64,000 nt of DNA from the NCBI GenBank assembly GCA_007026445.1, contig VDMD01000092.1, forward strand, positions 35,463 to 99,462. The letters are read 5' to 3'. Made by a program: the position numbers and the translations under genes. This DNA comes from Schizophyllum amplum. Lineage: Eukaryota > Basidiomycota > Agaricomycetes > Agaricales > Schizophyllaceae. How positions within the stretch are numbered: position 1 is the first letter of the stretch; each line of letters begins with the position of its first letter. A model generated the notes under the pieces. It was not told the origin of the DNA. It ran no database searches and saw nothing but the letters and a program-made list of their open reading frames with translations. Of this stretch, positions 30,640 to 40,372 are shown piece after piece.

Positions 30640-31250
30640 GATCCGAACTCTCATCGTGTGCCATCGGCTCGTCCTGGGCTCGTCGTTGGCGACGTTGGGC
30701 AGCACAATGCTCCGTGGTTCAATCGTGTCAACGTCCATTGTCTCTCGATCACGACAGCCCTCTGATCACGTACTACATATCCAACGAGTTCGACCCCCAT
30801 TGTTCGACGCACGGCAAGAAGAGATAGCGACTCGTCAGCAGGTCGCGCTGCCCGGCCTTTCCCTCGCGATTCTGACCTCACGCCCAGTACAGTGCAACTC
30901 ACGATATATGCTTCTGATTGGCTGCTCACGTACTGAATAGTGATGCTTTATTGTCCCTCATCGACATCCATTGTCCTCTTTCCATTGTCATCATCTGAAA
31001 CTTGTTCGCCCACATTGTTCAGTGCACGATATGGCGAGATAGCGACTCGTCATCATGTCACGCTCCCTGGCATACCCCGGTGCTCTCGCTTCTCTTCATG
31101 CGCACTTGCCTTCTGCCTCTCGTTATCGCGCAATGCTCGGAACGGATCACGTATCTTAGGCCTCGAGAACAGCAATATGTGAAGTCCATTGTCCCACAGT
31201 CATCATTCTCTTTCCATTGTCCCTATATCGATTGCTCAAGTTTATAAACC
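30640..31250. repeat. Diverged ~250-bp tandem duplication upstream of the 380-aa orphan gene
   Basis: Two blocks (about 30690-30950 and 30960-31180) share, in the same order, TCCATTGTC, TTGTTC-GTGCACG-like sequence, GAGATAGCGACTCGTCA and a CGCGCT/CACGCTCCC segment. A third TCCATTGTC occurs near 31210. The TATA box of the next gene (TTTATAAACC, 31241-31250) follows. The duplication may have multiplied regulatory sites. Confidence 0.55.
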
Positions 31251-31302
31251 CTCGCTGCGAACGTACTGGTATCAGCCCGTCCATCTCTTACACGCTACCA
31301 TC

Positions 31303-32673
31303 ATGAGCAAACCTCAGGCAATCGCTCTTGGCCTCCCCGGCGATGTCCCGCCATATGTATCCTCACCCGCCGTCCATAACGCCAAACTTAACGTCTTATC
31401 CTTCGATTTCAACCTTCGTAGCCTGGAAACGAACGTGTATTCCTTAACAACGCTGGAGTCGGCGGGGCTGCTGCATGGGCTCGATACTGTGCTCCCGAGT
31501 CCCCAGCGTGAGCTCTGGTTTCCAAAAGCGGATGCGAGTGCGTACATTCTTCTCATTTTATGGTTGGTCAACATGCTGAACAATCTTGCAGTGACGATAT
31601 GTCAAGGCCTCGTGGAACAGTTGGAAGCGAGGCAAAAGGCGGCGCAGCAGGCGAAGGCCTCTGCCAACCGCAGTATGCGTTCCCGCGGCGCACAGACTCA
31701 GCCAGGTCAGTGATCTACTCCCCCTTGTCATATGTATGGCGACACGTTCATCGCGACTTACTGTTTTATGCAGCTGATCAGCAAGTTAAGGTTGTTGATC
31801 AATCTCGGCGAGTCAAAAATACAACAAAGGGTGCGATTGTCTTCTCCTAATATTACTGCCTTGCTGATGACTTTGCCTATGTAGCAGGGAAGGCACGAAG
31901 AAAGCGTCAGGCGGGCGGGGATGAGACCGAGTACGAAAAGGATATATGTAAGCGACTACGTCTTATCATTTATGAACAACGTATTCAATGATTCAACAGC
32001 CGACAAGGCGTCCATTGACACGACTACGCAGTCTAGTACGGTTTCGGGGATACCCGACATGGTCTGGCTGCATTCTTACCACGTCAATATGCGCCTACCG
32101 CCCAAGGCTAAGCCCGAGTCTGATGCGGACAAGAAGATCGTCGAGAAGTTGCACGGTCCACCACGCTGCATATCGAGATATCAACTTTACAAGGGTCGAC
32201 TGCTTCGTCATCAGCCCGTAGTGCTCATAGAAGAGGACAAGAAGCACGCGAACCGCCGTGTCCAACGAGACACAGCTCAGTACGCCGAGCATGTCAAAGA
32301 CCGGCTGAACAGGCTGCACGAGGCGGCAGATGACATCGGCTATTATCTATTCATTTATTTCTACCTCATCAACCCACAGGTGCAGAGAGTGGTCGCCCGG
32401 ACGGTCTCGGGGACCTACTGGCAGTGGCGACAGATCAGCCGTGACGAGATCCCCATCCACTACATGCCCAATCCAAACGCGGACCTCAACGTTGTCCCAT
32501 CGGAGAAGCCTAAATTCAAGGTGTACTTTGCTGCCTGGGAGGCACAGCCGATTTTCGAGTCGGGTACGAGGGAGTCTGACGAGGCTCTTACGGCGATGAG
32601 GAAGCAGGTCCTTGACAATATTGTGGAGTTTTCAGATGCGTATGGCGGCACAGAGTCCGACGATGATCTATAG
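31303..32673 (+). CDS. Orphan protein, 380 aa, five exons
   Basis: Exons 31303-31537, 31592-31705, 31774-31830, 31885-31947 and 32000-32673 sum to exactly 381 codons. I do not recognise the family. The N-terminal ~75 residues are globular. Residues ~85-145 are charged with a basic patch (KARRKRRQ) that could be a nuclear signal. The large last exon is globular, with WLHSYHVNMRLPPKA, a basic stretch KKHANRRVQRD, an aromatic helix YYLFIYFYLI and an acidic end GTESDDDL. The basic patch plus acidic tail could fit a nuclear protein, but that is only inference. A TATA box lies about 60 bases upstream and a duplicated promoter segment lies beyond it. It sits between copies B and C of the orphan family, on the opposite strand. 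Confidence 0.75.
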
Positions 32674-34938
32674 TTGATCTATAGTTGATCTATAGTAATG
32701 TAGTTACAAGTTTACCAAGTCGAATGCGAATGACGCCGACCTCGAACCAGCCTCGAACCTGCCTTCAACGTTCATCCCATCTTGATCTCATCTAAGAGTC
32801 TCCCCAACACGATACTCGGGTACTCTTGCTAGCCGGCGTTGTGCGCTCACTCCTTCCATCATACGGTGCTCGATGCGCGGTAGGGAGAGAGACGACAGCG
32901 TGGCGGGAGGCCACGCATGGGGGCGGTGCGCAGCGCGCGCTGTCGCCATTCTCGTTTTTCTGATCGCGGCATGCCCTTTTACTGACTTTTCGGGCAGGAC
33001 TCGGGTGGAGAGCACCCGCGACCCCGGGGGGGGGGGGGGGGGGGGAGGTTGCGCCGCCGCGGATGCGAGCCACGCATGGGAGACGACGGCGTAGCCGAAG
33101 GCCGCGCATGGGGCGGCGCGGAGCGCCGCCATCCTCTTCGCGTAAGTTTCCCTTCTGTTTGCGTCAGCGTCCTCTCATTCACTTTTATCTAGGATTCGTG
33201 TGGAGGGGTTCCGATGGCAGTGCGGGAGGTGACGATGCAGCCGGCGGCGACGCGGGACGAGGGAGACGACCGCGCGGCTGCAGGCCGCGCACGGGGGCGG
33301 CGCAGTGCAGCGAAGCCGCGTTCCTTCACTTGTCTGTGAGTTGTCATCGTATGACTCTATCGATCACTTTGCTGAAGGTCTACGCAGTCGTTCATGTCGT
33401 TGTCGTCTGCGACTCATGATCAAGGCGCGTCGCCGTGTTCGCTCCTTCTCCCGCTACTTTACGCCGCTCACCCTGATAAGCGTCTTCTTTGGCGTGTGCC
33501 TTATCGAGCGAATGGAAGCCCTTTCAATACCGCGTATTTTGCGCGTATTTGCCTCTTCGACGGCGCGTGTTGGTCGGGTCAAGGCGCGCTTCACCGTGGA
33601 ACTTTCATTGAGAGGCAGTTATCCTCCAGAAGGTCAACATTGGGTTCGGCATCCAGGAATGTATCCGTCCACGTTCGTGAGTAGTATATACCCTGACGGA
33701 GGGGGACTTCCGGACTGACGATCATTGCAGCAACTCAGGCAACGAGGATGCGGGCCCAGCAGGCGATGAGTACATAGATTGCCGCCCGGAGAGCAAGTTA
33801 CGCGACTTACCATGCTATATGTCGCATCGCCGACTGCCCACCTACGGAGGCGACGAGTATATGTATCGACGTCCTCCCAGCAACATGATCGACGCCGGAT
33901 GTGCGACGGCTCGGCGCGCTCAACGCCCTGCAGACGACCACGACCTATCTATCGCCCTTGAGACGTGCTCGACCTCGTCAAGACATGTCCTTCATTGCCC
34001 TCCACTCTCACCACGGCGAGCGGGGGGCGCGTCACGCGACGATTTCATGGATCGCCGTCCGGCGAGCTGACCATGGTGAGTGCCTAGCCGCTGATCAAGC
34101 TTGAGCTGACTGGCCTCAGGTCCCTTTCTGTCATCGTGTGCGTTCCGCGCGCTACAGGAAATTTACGACGACGGGGACCCGCCACACCCTCAGACTACGC
34201 GTTCGGGAATCTCGTCATGCGACGAAGCAACGGAACGCCGTCCGGTGAGCAGGGCGTCCATCTGATGAGATTCAAGCTGGATGGCGATCTCGCGACTGCG
34301 TTGTCGACGTCGCCCTTCGTCGTCGGGATCATCGCGACTGGCTCTCGGGATAGAATCGCCTTCTGAAGGCATATTGCGGACCTCGGCGGGAGCGAGATAG
34401 ACGAGCGGGACTCGGTGCGGGAGCGTCGCGAACGTTTTTGAGGACTTTGAATCAGTCTCAGTCTACTCTAGGGGCCTGACCTAGGGCAGTGTAGCATTGT
34501 AGGACAACACTGTATAGTCGAGTAACTCTAGAAAACAAATGATTTGCGTGAAGGATAACGATACACCAGTGCACTGTCAGGCCGGTGCGGGAAGGCTCCG
34601 GAACGTATAGAGTATAGTAAGCCCCCTCAGCTCGCCCTTCCCCTCGCCATTCCTTTTCCTCTCAGGGCCATCCCTACTTTTATGGACTCCCGAACATCGG
34701 TCCCTCCTACAGGGGTACTTACATGCCCGGGGACGTACAATGACTACGATATACTACAGACGAGCCTTCACGAGCAGGACCCCGGCGTCGACGAGCGTGC
34801 GGTCATGTCACAACAGCAGCACGGACCGGGGAGTGCGAGAATGACGAATTCAATCGTCCCGAACGGTGTACCTGCATACGACAGTGAGAAGGGCTGCGGG
34901 GGAGAGAGGCGCAAAGCTACGTACATTCTGCAGCCTAC
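32674..34938. other. Gene-poor stretch with short repeats
   Basis: No gene could be supported in these 2.3 kb. Three short copies of TTGATCTATAG follow the previous stop. A ~190-bp unit repeats three times at 32885-33310 and a run of about 20 G lies near 33029. Between 33400 and 34440 are short open stretches on the plus strand with possible GT-AG sites (for example around 34137-34366), but nothing with family motifs. From 34690 the sequence is the 3' flank shared by the orphan-family copies. Confidence 0.5.
32885..33315. repeat. Three ~190-bp degenerate tandem units
   Basis: Each unit contains GAGACGAC(A/G/C)GCG, then GGCC(A/G)CGCATGGGG or GGCCGCGCACGGGG, then GGCGCNGCGCGC-like GC-rich sequence, and a T-rich end. 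The units start near 32888, 33079 and 33257. Confidence 0.6.
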
Positions 34939-35427
34939 CTAGTACTTGAATCTGGGCGTGCTGCCGAGCGTCAACCACCTGGGCTCACGCTCTGCACCCT
35001 CAAGACACAGCATGTCCGCTATCGTGTCCACGACTTCGGGATCCGGCAGAGGTATGAGACACTGCCGTCCCCAGTTCCCCGCCACTATAAGAGCAAACTC
35101 TGAACCCCTGTCCATCTCAACCAACCGAGTACCGTCAGGCCAGTACGGAGCCGAGGGGTATTTGTCGCAGATGATGGAAGGCAGGATGCATCTCAAGGAC
35201 CTGTAGTGAGTCGATGGGTCGCCATCGCGGTGGGGCAGTAAACACAGTGATCCTTTAGCACAGATCTGGCGGGCTATTTCTGGTGTGATAGGCCAGCATA
35301 GGACAGCCAATGGCGATGAAGGGCGCGACTGCCAGCTGCGAGTCGACGAGGCGCCGGGCGAAGTGGCGCTCGGTTGAGGAGTGAGCTCGGAAGCGTCGAG
35401 CGTAGGCGATGCAGATACGGTGGTCAT
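34939..35427 (-). CDS. Orphan paralog family, copy C (162 aa)
   Basis: The third copy starts at ATG 35427 (MTTVSASPTLDAS). It shares ILPSIICDKYPSAPYWPDG, GNWGRQCLIPLPDPEV and LGSTPRFKY with copies A and B. It is more diverged in the middle (LCLLPHRDGDPSTHYRSLR). It lies 4.4 kb from copy B beyond an unrelated gene, so the duplication is older or has been split. The frame is intact. Confidence 0.65.
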   Translation of the reverse strand: MTTVSASPTLDASELTPQPSATSPGASSTRSWQSRPSSPLAVLCWPITPEIARQICAKGSLCLLPHRDGDPSTHYRSLRCILPSIICDKYPSAPYWPDGTRLVEMDRGSEFALIVAGNWGRQCLIPLPDPEVVDTIADMLCLEGAEREPRWLTLGSTPRFKY

Positions 35428-35696
35428 GACGGTAGAGGCGAAGCTCGTTCTGTTGCAGGTTGTCGAAATTGTACTTAATCGCGATGAATGAACAAGTGGA
35501 AGTCGAAGAGACGAAGTTCAAGGAGATTGGCGCCTCATTGCCTGCATCATCATGCACGTGTTTACGTAACACGCCCGACTGGTCCCCTCGTGTGCTCAGC
35601 GCAGAAACTTGCCCCTCTCGCTAGTGGGGGTCAAATCCATGGGCACCTTGCTCAGTGTACATAGATACAGAAAATCCCCGAAATACTGTCTCGCAC

Positions 35697-37415
35697 TTAC
35701 ACCACATCCTGCCATTTCCTCTCCGCCGTAGGATACAGCGGTATGATCATGTTGTTCACAAATTCAGACCTGGTCACGTTCTCCTGCATGACACTGACCG
35801 CCGGCTTGCACTTGCCCAGGAAGACCTCCTCCCCACCCAACAAACTGTTCCGCGCCACCCACATCTCGCGCAGCGGAGCGCCCCGACCCGCTCGTGCATC
35901 CGCCAGCATGCACAGAAACAGCATGCATCCAAGCTCCGCGTCGTGCACGCGAATCACCTCCAGTTCGGGACACAGCGTCGCGTCCGCGTTCAGAGCGCGC
36001 AGGAACAGGGACGCGTGCTCGCCCGCGAGCGTCAGCTCGCGCACATGGCGCAGGGGCCGCAGGAGCTGGGTCCAGCGCTCGAGATCGCCCTTGTCCGTGG
36101 CGGCGACAACGAGCTTGGTGACGATGCCGCCCGCGATGCCGACCACCGACGCCAGATGGAAACATCCGTGAACATACAGGGTGCCCGCGCGCACGATCAC
36201 GACCTGGTCGCGGTAGTTGGTGTCGAGCGTGATGTTGAGCGCGGTCGTGTTGGCGATCGGGCCACTGAGTGCGCGCTCCGCAAGGATGGGTAGAAGCGAC
36301 ATCTCGGTCGTGAATTTCTCGCGGATGAACCATATCCGGATGTCGCAGGCGTCGGGAACGGAGAGCCGGGAGAGCAGGCGGTGCGCGCAATAATGAGAGG
36401 GGAGCTCGCCGAGCTGCAGTGTGTCAAGGAGCGGGAGTTCGACGGTGGGCGGTTGCTCGGCGTCAGCCGACTCAAGTGTAGTGGCATCCGGCTGGACGTC
36501 AAGGGCGGCATCGATCAAGACGAGCTCCTCGAGGTCGAGGGACGCCGCGACCAGGTCTAGCAGGGCGTCTACAGACGGCCGCACAGCCAACGGGAGGTCG
36601 TGAAGCGCCAGGCGCGTAAGGTTGCGAAAGTGTCGATTATACGGCCAGGGGGAGGACCGCCGCATCACCAGGTAGCGCAAGAGGGGCATGTCGCTATCGA
36701 AGAGCGTCGGTAGCTCGATGTCGCTGTGATATCCCGACCCGATGGTGATGGTCAGGCTGCGAAGCTGAGGCATGGCGTGCCGGAAGAGTTGGTACACCTC
36801 GACGGGAATCTCTTCGCCAGTAACGATATGGAGCTGTTCGACGCGCCGGCTGTGGTGGGTGACGATTCCGTCGAGGATCGCCTTGTCGTCGTCTGTGAAA
36901 TTGGAATGTTGCGCATAGAAGAGTTGCAGCGGGGCGTCCGCAGAGCGCTCTACGAACTGCTGCGCGGCAGCGAATGGCGCGCTGCACATGTCCACCGTCG
37001 ACCACAGCGAAGCAGACGCCAGACACGCATCTCGCCAGTACCTGCACACCAGGGACACCGCGATCCATTGATTCAGATAACGTCTGGGCCGGCGTGGACG
37101 GTATTCCGAGTACCTGGGGCGCAAGACATCGAAGATGCGTAGGAGGAGGTCGGGCGGAAGGCGGTTGATGGGGGATTTGATATTGCGTTCGCCGTTCACT
37201 TCGCTGAGGATATTCTTCGCTTCTGTTGCTAGCTGCTCGAGCTGTACATTCGACGTCAGTAGTGTCCGGGCCACGTCCGGGCTCTACAGCGCGGGTGCGG
37301 ACGTGTATACTGTCAGTACCTCAGCAGTGGCAATGGTCTTTTTGGAGTCGCGCACTCGCGCCGCTATTGCGGCGAGCGCGTAGAGGAGGGGTGTATCAGA
37401 CCCGGAGAGCGACAT
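35697..37415 (-). CDS. F-box protein paralog with interrupted N-terminus
   Basis: F-box proteins recruit substrates to SCF ubiquitin ligases. The reading frame begins at ATG 37415 (MSLSGSDTPLL) and is homologous along its whole length to the intact gene at 40373-42079. The F-box is the segment INRLPPDLLLRIFDVLRP to SLWSTVDM, followed by a long leucine-rich region without classical repeats. In-frame TAG 37286-37284 stands where the partner has GAG. It can be removed only by a 36-nt GT-AG intron (37284-37319), which is shorter than the other introns here. If the TAG is read, the next in-frame ATG lies beyond the F-box core. The frame from 37283 to the stop at 35697 is otherwise intact over ~525 codons, suggesting recent damage or a newly made intron. 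The gene is the inverted partner of the 40.4-kb copy. Confidence 0.8.
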
Positions 37416-38391
37416 GGAGGTTGAGAGAAGGTTTGGGGGCGCGCGGCACCCTCAATCCTCATCGTACATAAAATGGATATGTAACATCTCAAGTATAGGA
37501 AATGACGCTTCTCTATCATAGAAAATTGACCAACAAGTACATACTCTGATTGTTGTTGAACAGTATTCTCCGTCGAATGCCGCGCAGGCGCAAGCGGGCT
37601 ATGGAGAGCGAGCGGACTACGGAGACGACCGTCGCGTGCGGACTACCGTCGTGTGACGGGTAATGCAACAGTTGCGGGTAATGCAACAAACCGTTCCTGG
37701 ACATTGAAAAAAGGGCCGATTTCTTAGCAACTTCGTAGAATGGTAAGGCATACACTTTGAGATACTGTGGTAAAGTTTGAAGGCCCCCCGACTTCTGGGG
37801 CAGGATACAGAAAATCGCGACCACCTCGAATCGCTCTCTCACGGCCCTTGCCGCTGGTACCGAGAGCATTACACGCTCAATCTTGGCTCTTAATTCTCCA
37901 AAATATCAGGGGCACAAGTAAATCATGATAGGAGTATTTCTATCTCTTTCCTTTGGCGAGAAAACAAGGGTTCAACGCACAGAAGAGCGTGTTGCACAGG
38001 TGTTGCATTGGGTCCCGTCACAGCGTTATGGCCTGTTGCATTACACCCCCGAAATGAGCCGCCCTCAGCACACATTTGCCCCTCACTCGTGGGCTCTGAA
38101 AAAATTCGTGGTAGCGCCTATGCATGCCAAGATGTACTGTGATTATTTCCTAGAGAATCGAAGATGATTACGAGCAGCGGTGGCCGGCGGACCAAAAGTG
38201 TTGCATTACCCGTCACACGACGGTACGTGAGACAGAGCGAGTGGACGTCGCACGGGCTTTTCATCTACGAAAACAATATACATAAACAAGTGCATCGACA
38301 TTCCAAGATGTTCCCCTTCTACATGTACATTGAAGACATTCCTTTACACATGTACATTGAAGCCATTCCTTTACACAGCAAAGACGCGCAT
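37416..38391. other. Intergenic region with a TIR element
   Basis: The first ~80 bases match, in inverted orientation, the sequence just upstream of the other F-box gene (about 40285-40372), so the F-box duplication includes the promoter. The rest is mostly the TIR-bounded element at 37644-38225 and the 3' flank of the SDR gene. No coding gene is supported. Confidence 0.6.
37644..38225. mobile_element. MITE-like element with perfect 27-bp terminal inverted repeats
   Basis: Positions 37644-37670 (starting TACCGTCGTGTGACGGG) and 38199-38225 are exact inverted copies over 27 bases. The outermost TA on each side could be a TA target duplication, as in Tc1/mariner elements. A second GGGTAATGCAACA follows the left repeat, and internal TGTTGCA(T/C) motifs occur. 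The 582-bp element has no transposase, so it would depend on another element. It lies between the SDR gene and one F-box copy. Confidence 0.7.
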
Positions 38392-39306
38392 CTAGACAGT
38401 GAACCCGCCGTTCACGCGGATCGTCTGCCCGTTCATCCACTGCGCGGCCGGGCTGGCGAGGAAGGCGACCATGGGCGCGATCTCTTCGGGCTGACCGAGC
38501 TTCTTCGTGGGGTGCAAGTTGGTGATCATGTCGATCACACCCTGCGGCTTGCCCTTGCGGAAGAGCGTGGTGTCCGTGGGGCCGGGGGCGATGGTGTTGA
38601 CGGTGATGCCGGCGGCGCCGACGGCGGGGTCCTTGGCGAGGCCGCGGGTGATCTGCTCGATGGCGCCCTTGGTGGCGATGTAGGTGAGCACGTCCGGGCT
38701 GAAGGCGGTCGCCTGGCAGAGGGAGGTGGAGAAGAAGATGAGGCGGCCGCCGGCTAGAGGGTGGGTGCGTTAGTACGGGGTGAAAGACATGAAGGGAGGG
38801 AACGCACGCTTGGGCATGTGCTTGAGCGCGGCCTGGGCCATGAAGAGGGGGACCTTGACGTTGGTGAGGAAGTGCTCGTCGTAGAGCTGCTCGGTGACGT
38901 TCGAGAACAGGGCCGTGCCCATGATCGCGGCGTTCAGGACGAGGATGTCGATCTGAACGGCGGTCAGCAGTGGCCCTTCAAGCAGCAATCGCCTCGCACC
39001 TTGCCCCACTCGCTGACAGCGGCGTCCAGCAGCGCCTTCCCGCCGGCCAGGGAGGACATGTCCGCCTGGACGGCCTTTGCCTTGCCAGACGTGTTCTGCG
39101 CGATCCAGTCGACGACCTCGTCCGCGGGGCCCTTGCTGCTTGCGTAGTTGACGATCACGTACGCTCCCTGGGCGGCCAGGGCCTTGGCGATGGACGCGCC
39201 GATGGAGCGCGAGCTGCCGGTCACAACCGCGACTTTCTCTGCGAGGGTGTTAGTGAAGAGGGCGGGAGAGGGGGAGGAGGGACGTACGAGCAAGGCTGGA
39301 AGACAT
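38392..39306 (-). CDS. Short-chain dehydrogenase/reductase (classical SDR), 254 aa, four exons
   Basis: This enzyme should oxidise or reduce a hydroxyl/carbonyl group using NADP(H). Minus-strand exons 39306-39288, 39238-39000, 38952-38808 and 38753-38392 make exactly 255 codons. The cofactor motif is TGSSRSIG (residues 13-20), with a basic Arg17 suggesting NADPH. The stabilising motif is LVLNAA (Asn93). The catalytic residues are Ser145, Tyr159 and Lys163 (SPDVLTYIATK). The C-terminus MNGQTIRVNGGFTV is typical of the beta-ketoacyl-ACP-reductase-like group. There is no targeting signal, so it is probably cytosolic. A TATA box precedes it at 39451-39460. Substrate cannot be told from sequence. 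Confidence 0.95.
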
Positions 39307-39450
39307 GATGATGGGCGAGGAGGTGGCTGGTGCTGGTGCTGGTGCTGGAGCTGGGGAGGAAGTGGTTGGTGGTGTGGGAGGTAGTGGGCGCTTGAATGGG
39401 TTTTTTAAAGTGCATGCGCTGCGAATGGGATATGTCGATGGGCACCCGCC

Positions 39451-39460
39451 GTATTTATAC
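39451..39460 (-). promoter_or_regulatory. TATA box of the SDR gene
   Basis: The minus strand reads GTATAAATAC, about 145 bases before the ATG at 39306. A GGTGCT trinucleotide-like run (39328-39350) lies in the leader between them. Confidence 0.65.
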
Positions 39461-39569
39461 GGGAGCCTACATGACGGACAATGTCAATGGTCATCTTCGC
39501 TGTCCGTGAGGTTGGCTTCCGCGGTCATGAGCATCCACGCGCGATCGACTCACGCAAGGGCATGGGCGC

Positions 39570-40154
39570 CTAATTCGGCACGGAAACGCGATTGCGCCGC
39601 TGCATGAGATGCGCCGGTATGCATGCGATGCGCCGGTACACAACCGCCTCTCCCCTGTACAACACCCACCGTCCTCCGCAAGTCTTCCGTGGGTCACTGG
39701 TGAGATTACTGACACAGAATGAGTGGAAAGTCACTGACCTCGGCCGGCAGACATCCGGAACAGCATGGGCTAAACGAACACTCGCGTGCAACAGTGAGGT
39801 ACTTGTCATTACGTGACCTACAGTTGGGGTCTCCAGTTCAAACTTCACATCGGGATCTCTCAAGACCCTCGTTAACTTTTTACTTACTGTTGTGTTGGTC
39901 GCGTCCATTACCTTGCTTGCCAAGTACAGAGTCTCCATGATTATCATTCTGTTGTCGTCCACAAAGCCAAACAATGACTCACACATCCTACGGACTCGGA
40001 TGTCATCCCGCCGTTCGAATCCCGCCACGAGAGTCAGAAACTCAGGAGTTCTCTCCCCAGGCAGTTGTTTGTACTCAGGAAATTCAAGACACTGAGGGAT
40101 CCTGGGGCCTGCCGCCAAGCGCCGCACGCCGTGCGGCGGCGCGCGCAGCGCCAC
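39570..40154 (-). CDS. Unrecognised gene fragment
   Basis: The minus strand is open from about 40150 to 39570. The first part looks protein-like: FPEYKQLPGERTPEFLTLV, RRMCESLFGFVDDN and RMIIMETLYLASK. It then meets a good donor (AAG|GTAATG) and a GTTAAC branch-like site near 39870, so the rest of the frame may be intron. No convincing ATG begins it, and it abuts the promoter of the F-box gene. It may be the 3' part of a gene truncated by the F-box duplication. I recognise no family. Confidence 0.3.
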   Translation of the reverse strand: MALRAPPHGVRRLAAGPRIPQCLEFPEYKQLPGERTPEFLTLVAGFERRDDIRVRRMCESLFGFVDDNRMIIMETLYLASKVMDATNTTVSKKLTRVLRDPDVKFELETPTVGHVMTSTSLLHASVRLAHAVPDVCRPRSVTFHSFCVSNLTSDPRKTCGGRWVLYRGEAVVYRRIACIPAHLMQRRNRVSVPN

Positions 40155-40372
40155 CGAGCACGGGATCAGCTTGGATCACCGTCACTGATTTCCAAAGTGA
40201 ATTTTCGATAAGGCTGTCTGGGTCAGGTCTGGGTCAGGTCTGGGTATGGCCGCATCGTGGCACTTGTTTGAGTGATTTCCTCAATTCCTATACTTGAGAT
40301 GCTACGCGATCCAGGTGAGCGTACAATGAGGATTGAGCATGCCGCGCGCCCCCGACGTTTCTCCTAACCCTC

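Noticed and set aside
32780..34440. Short plus-strand open stretches that might be exons
   Set aside because: No splice chain gave a continuous protein, and no family motif was found.
38164..38757. A plus-strand open frame of 197 codons
   Set aside because: It is antisense to the SDR gene and its reverse complement holds the true catalytic motifs.
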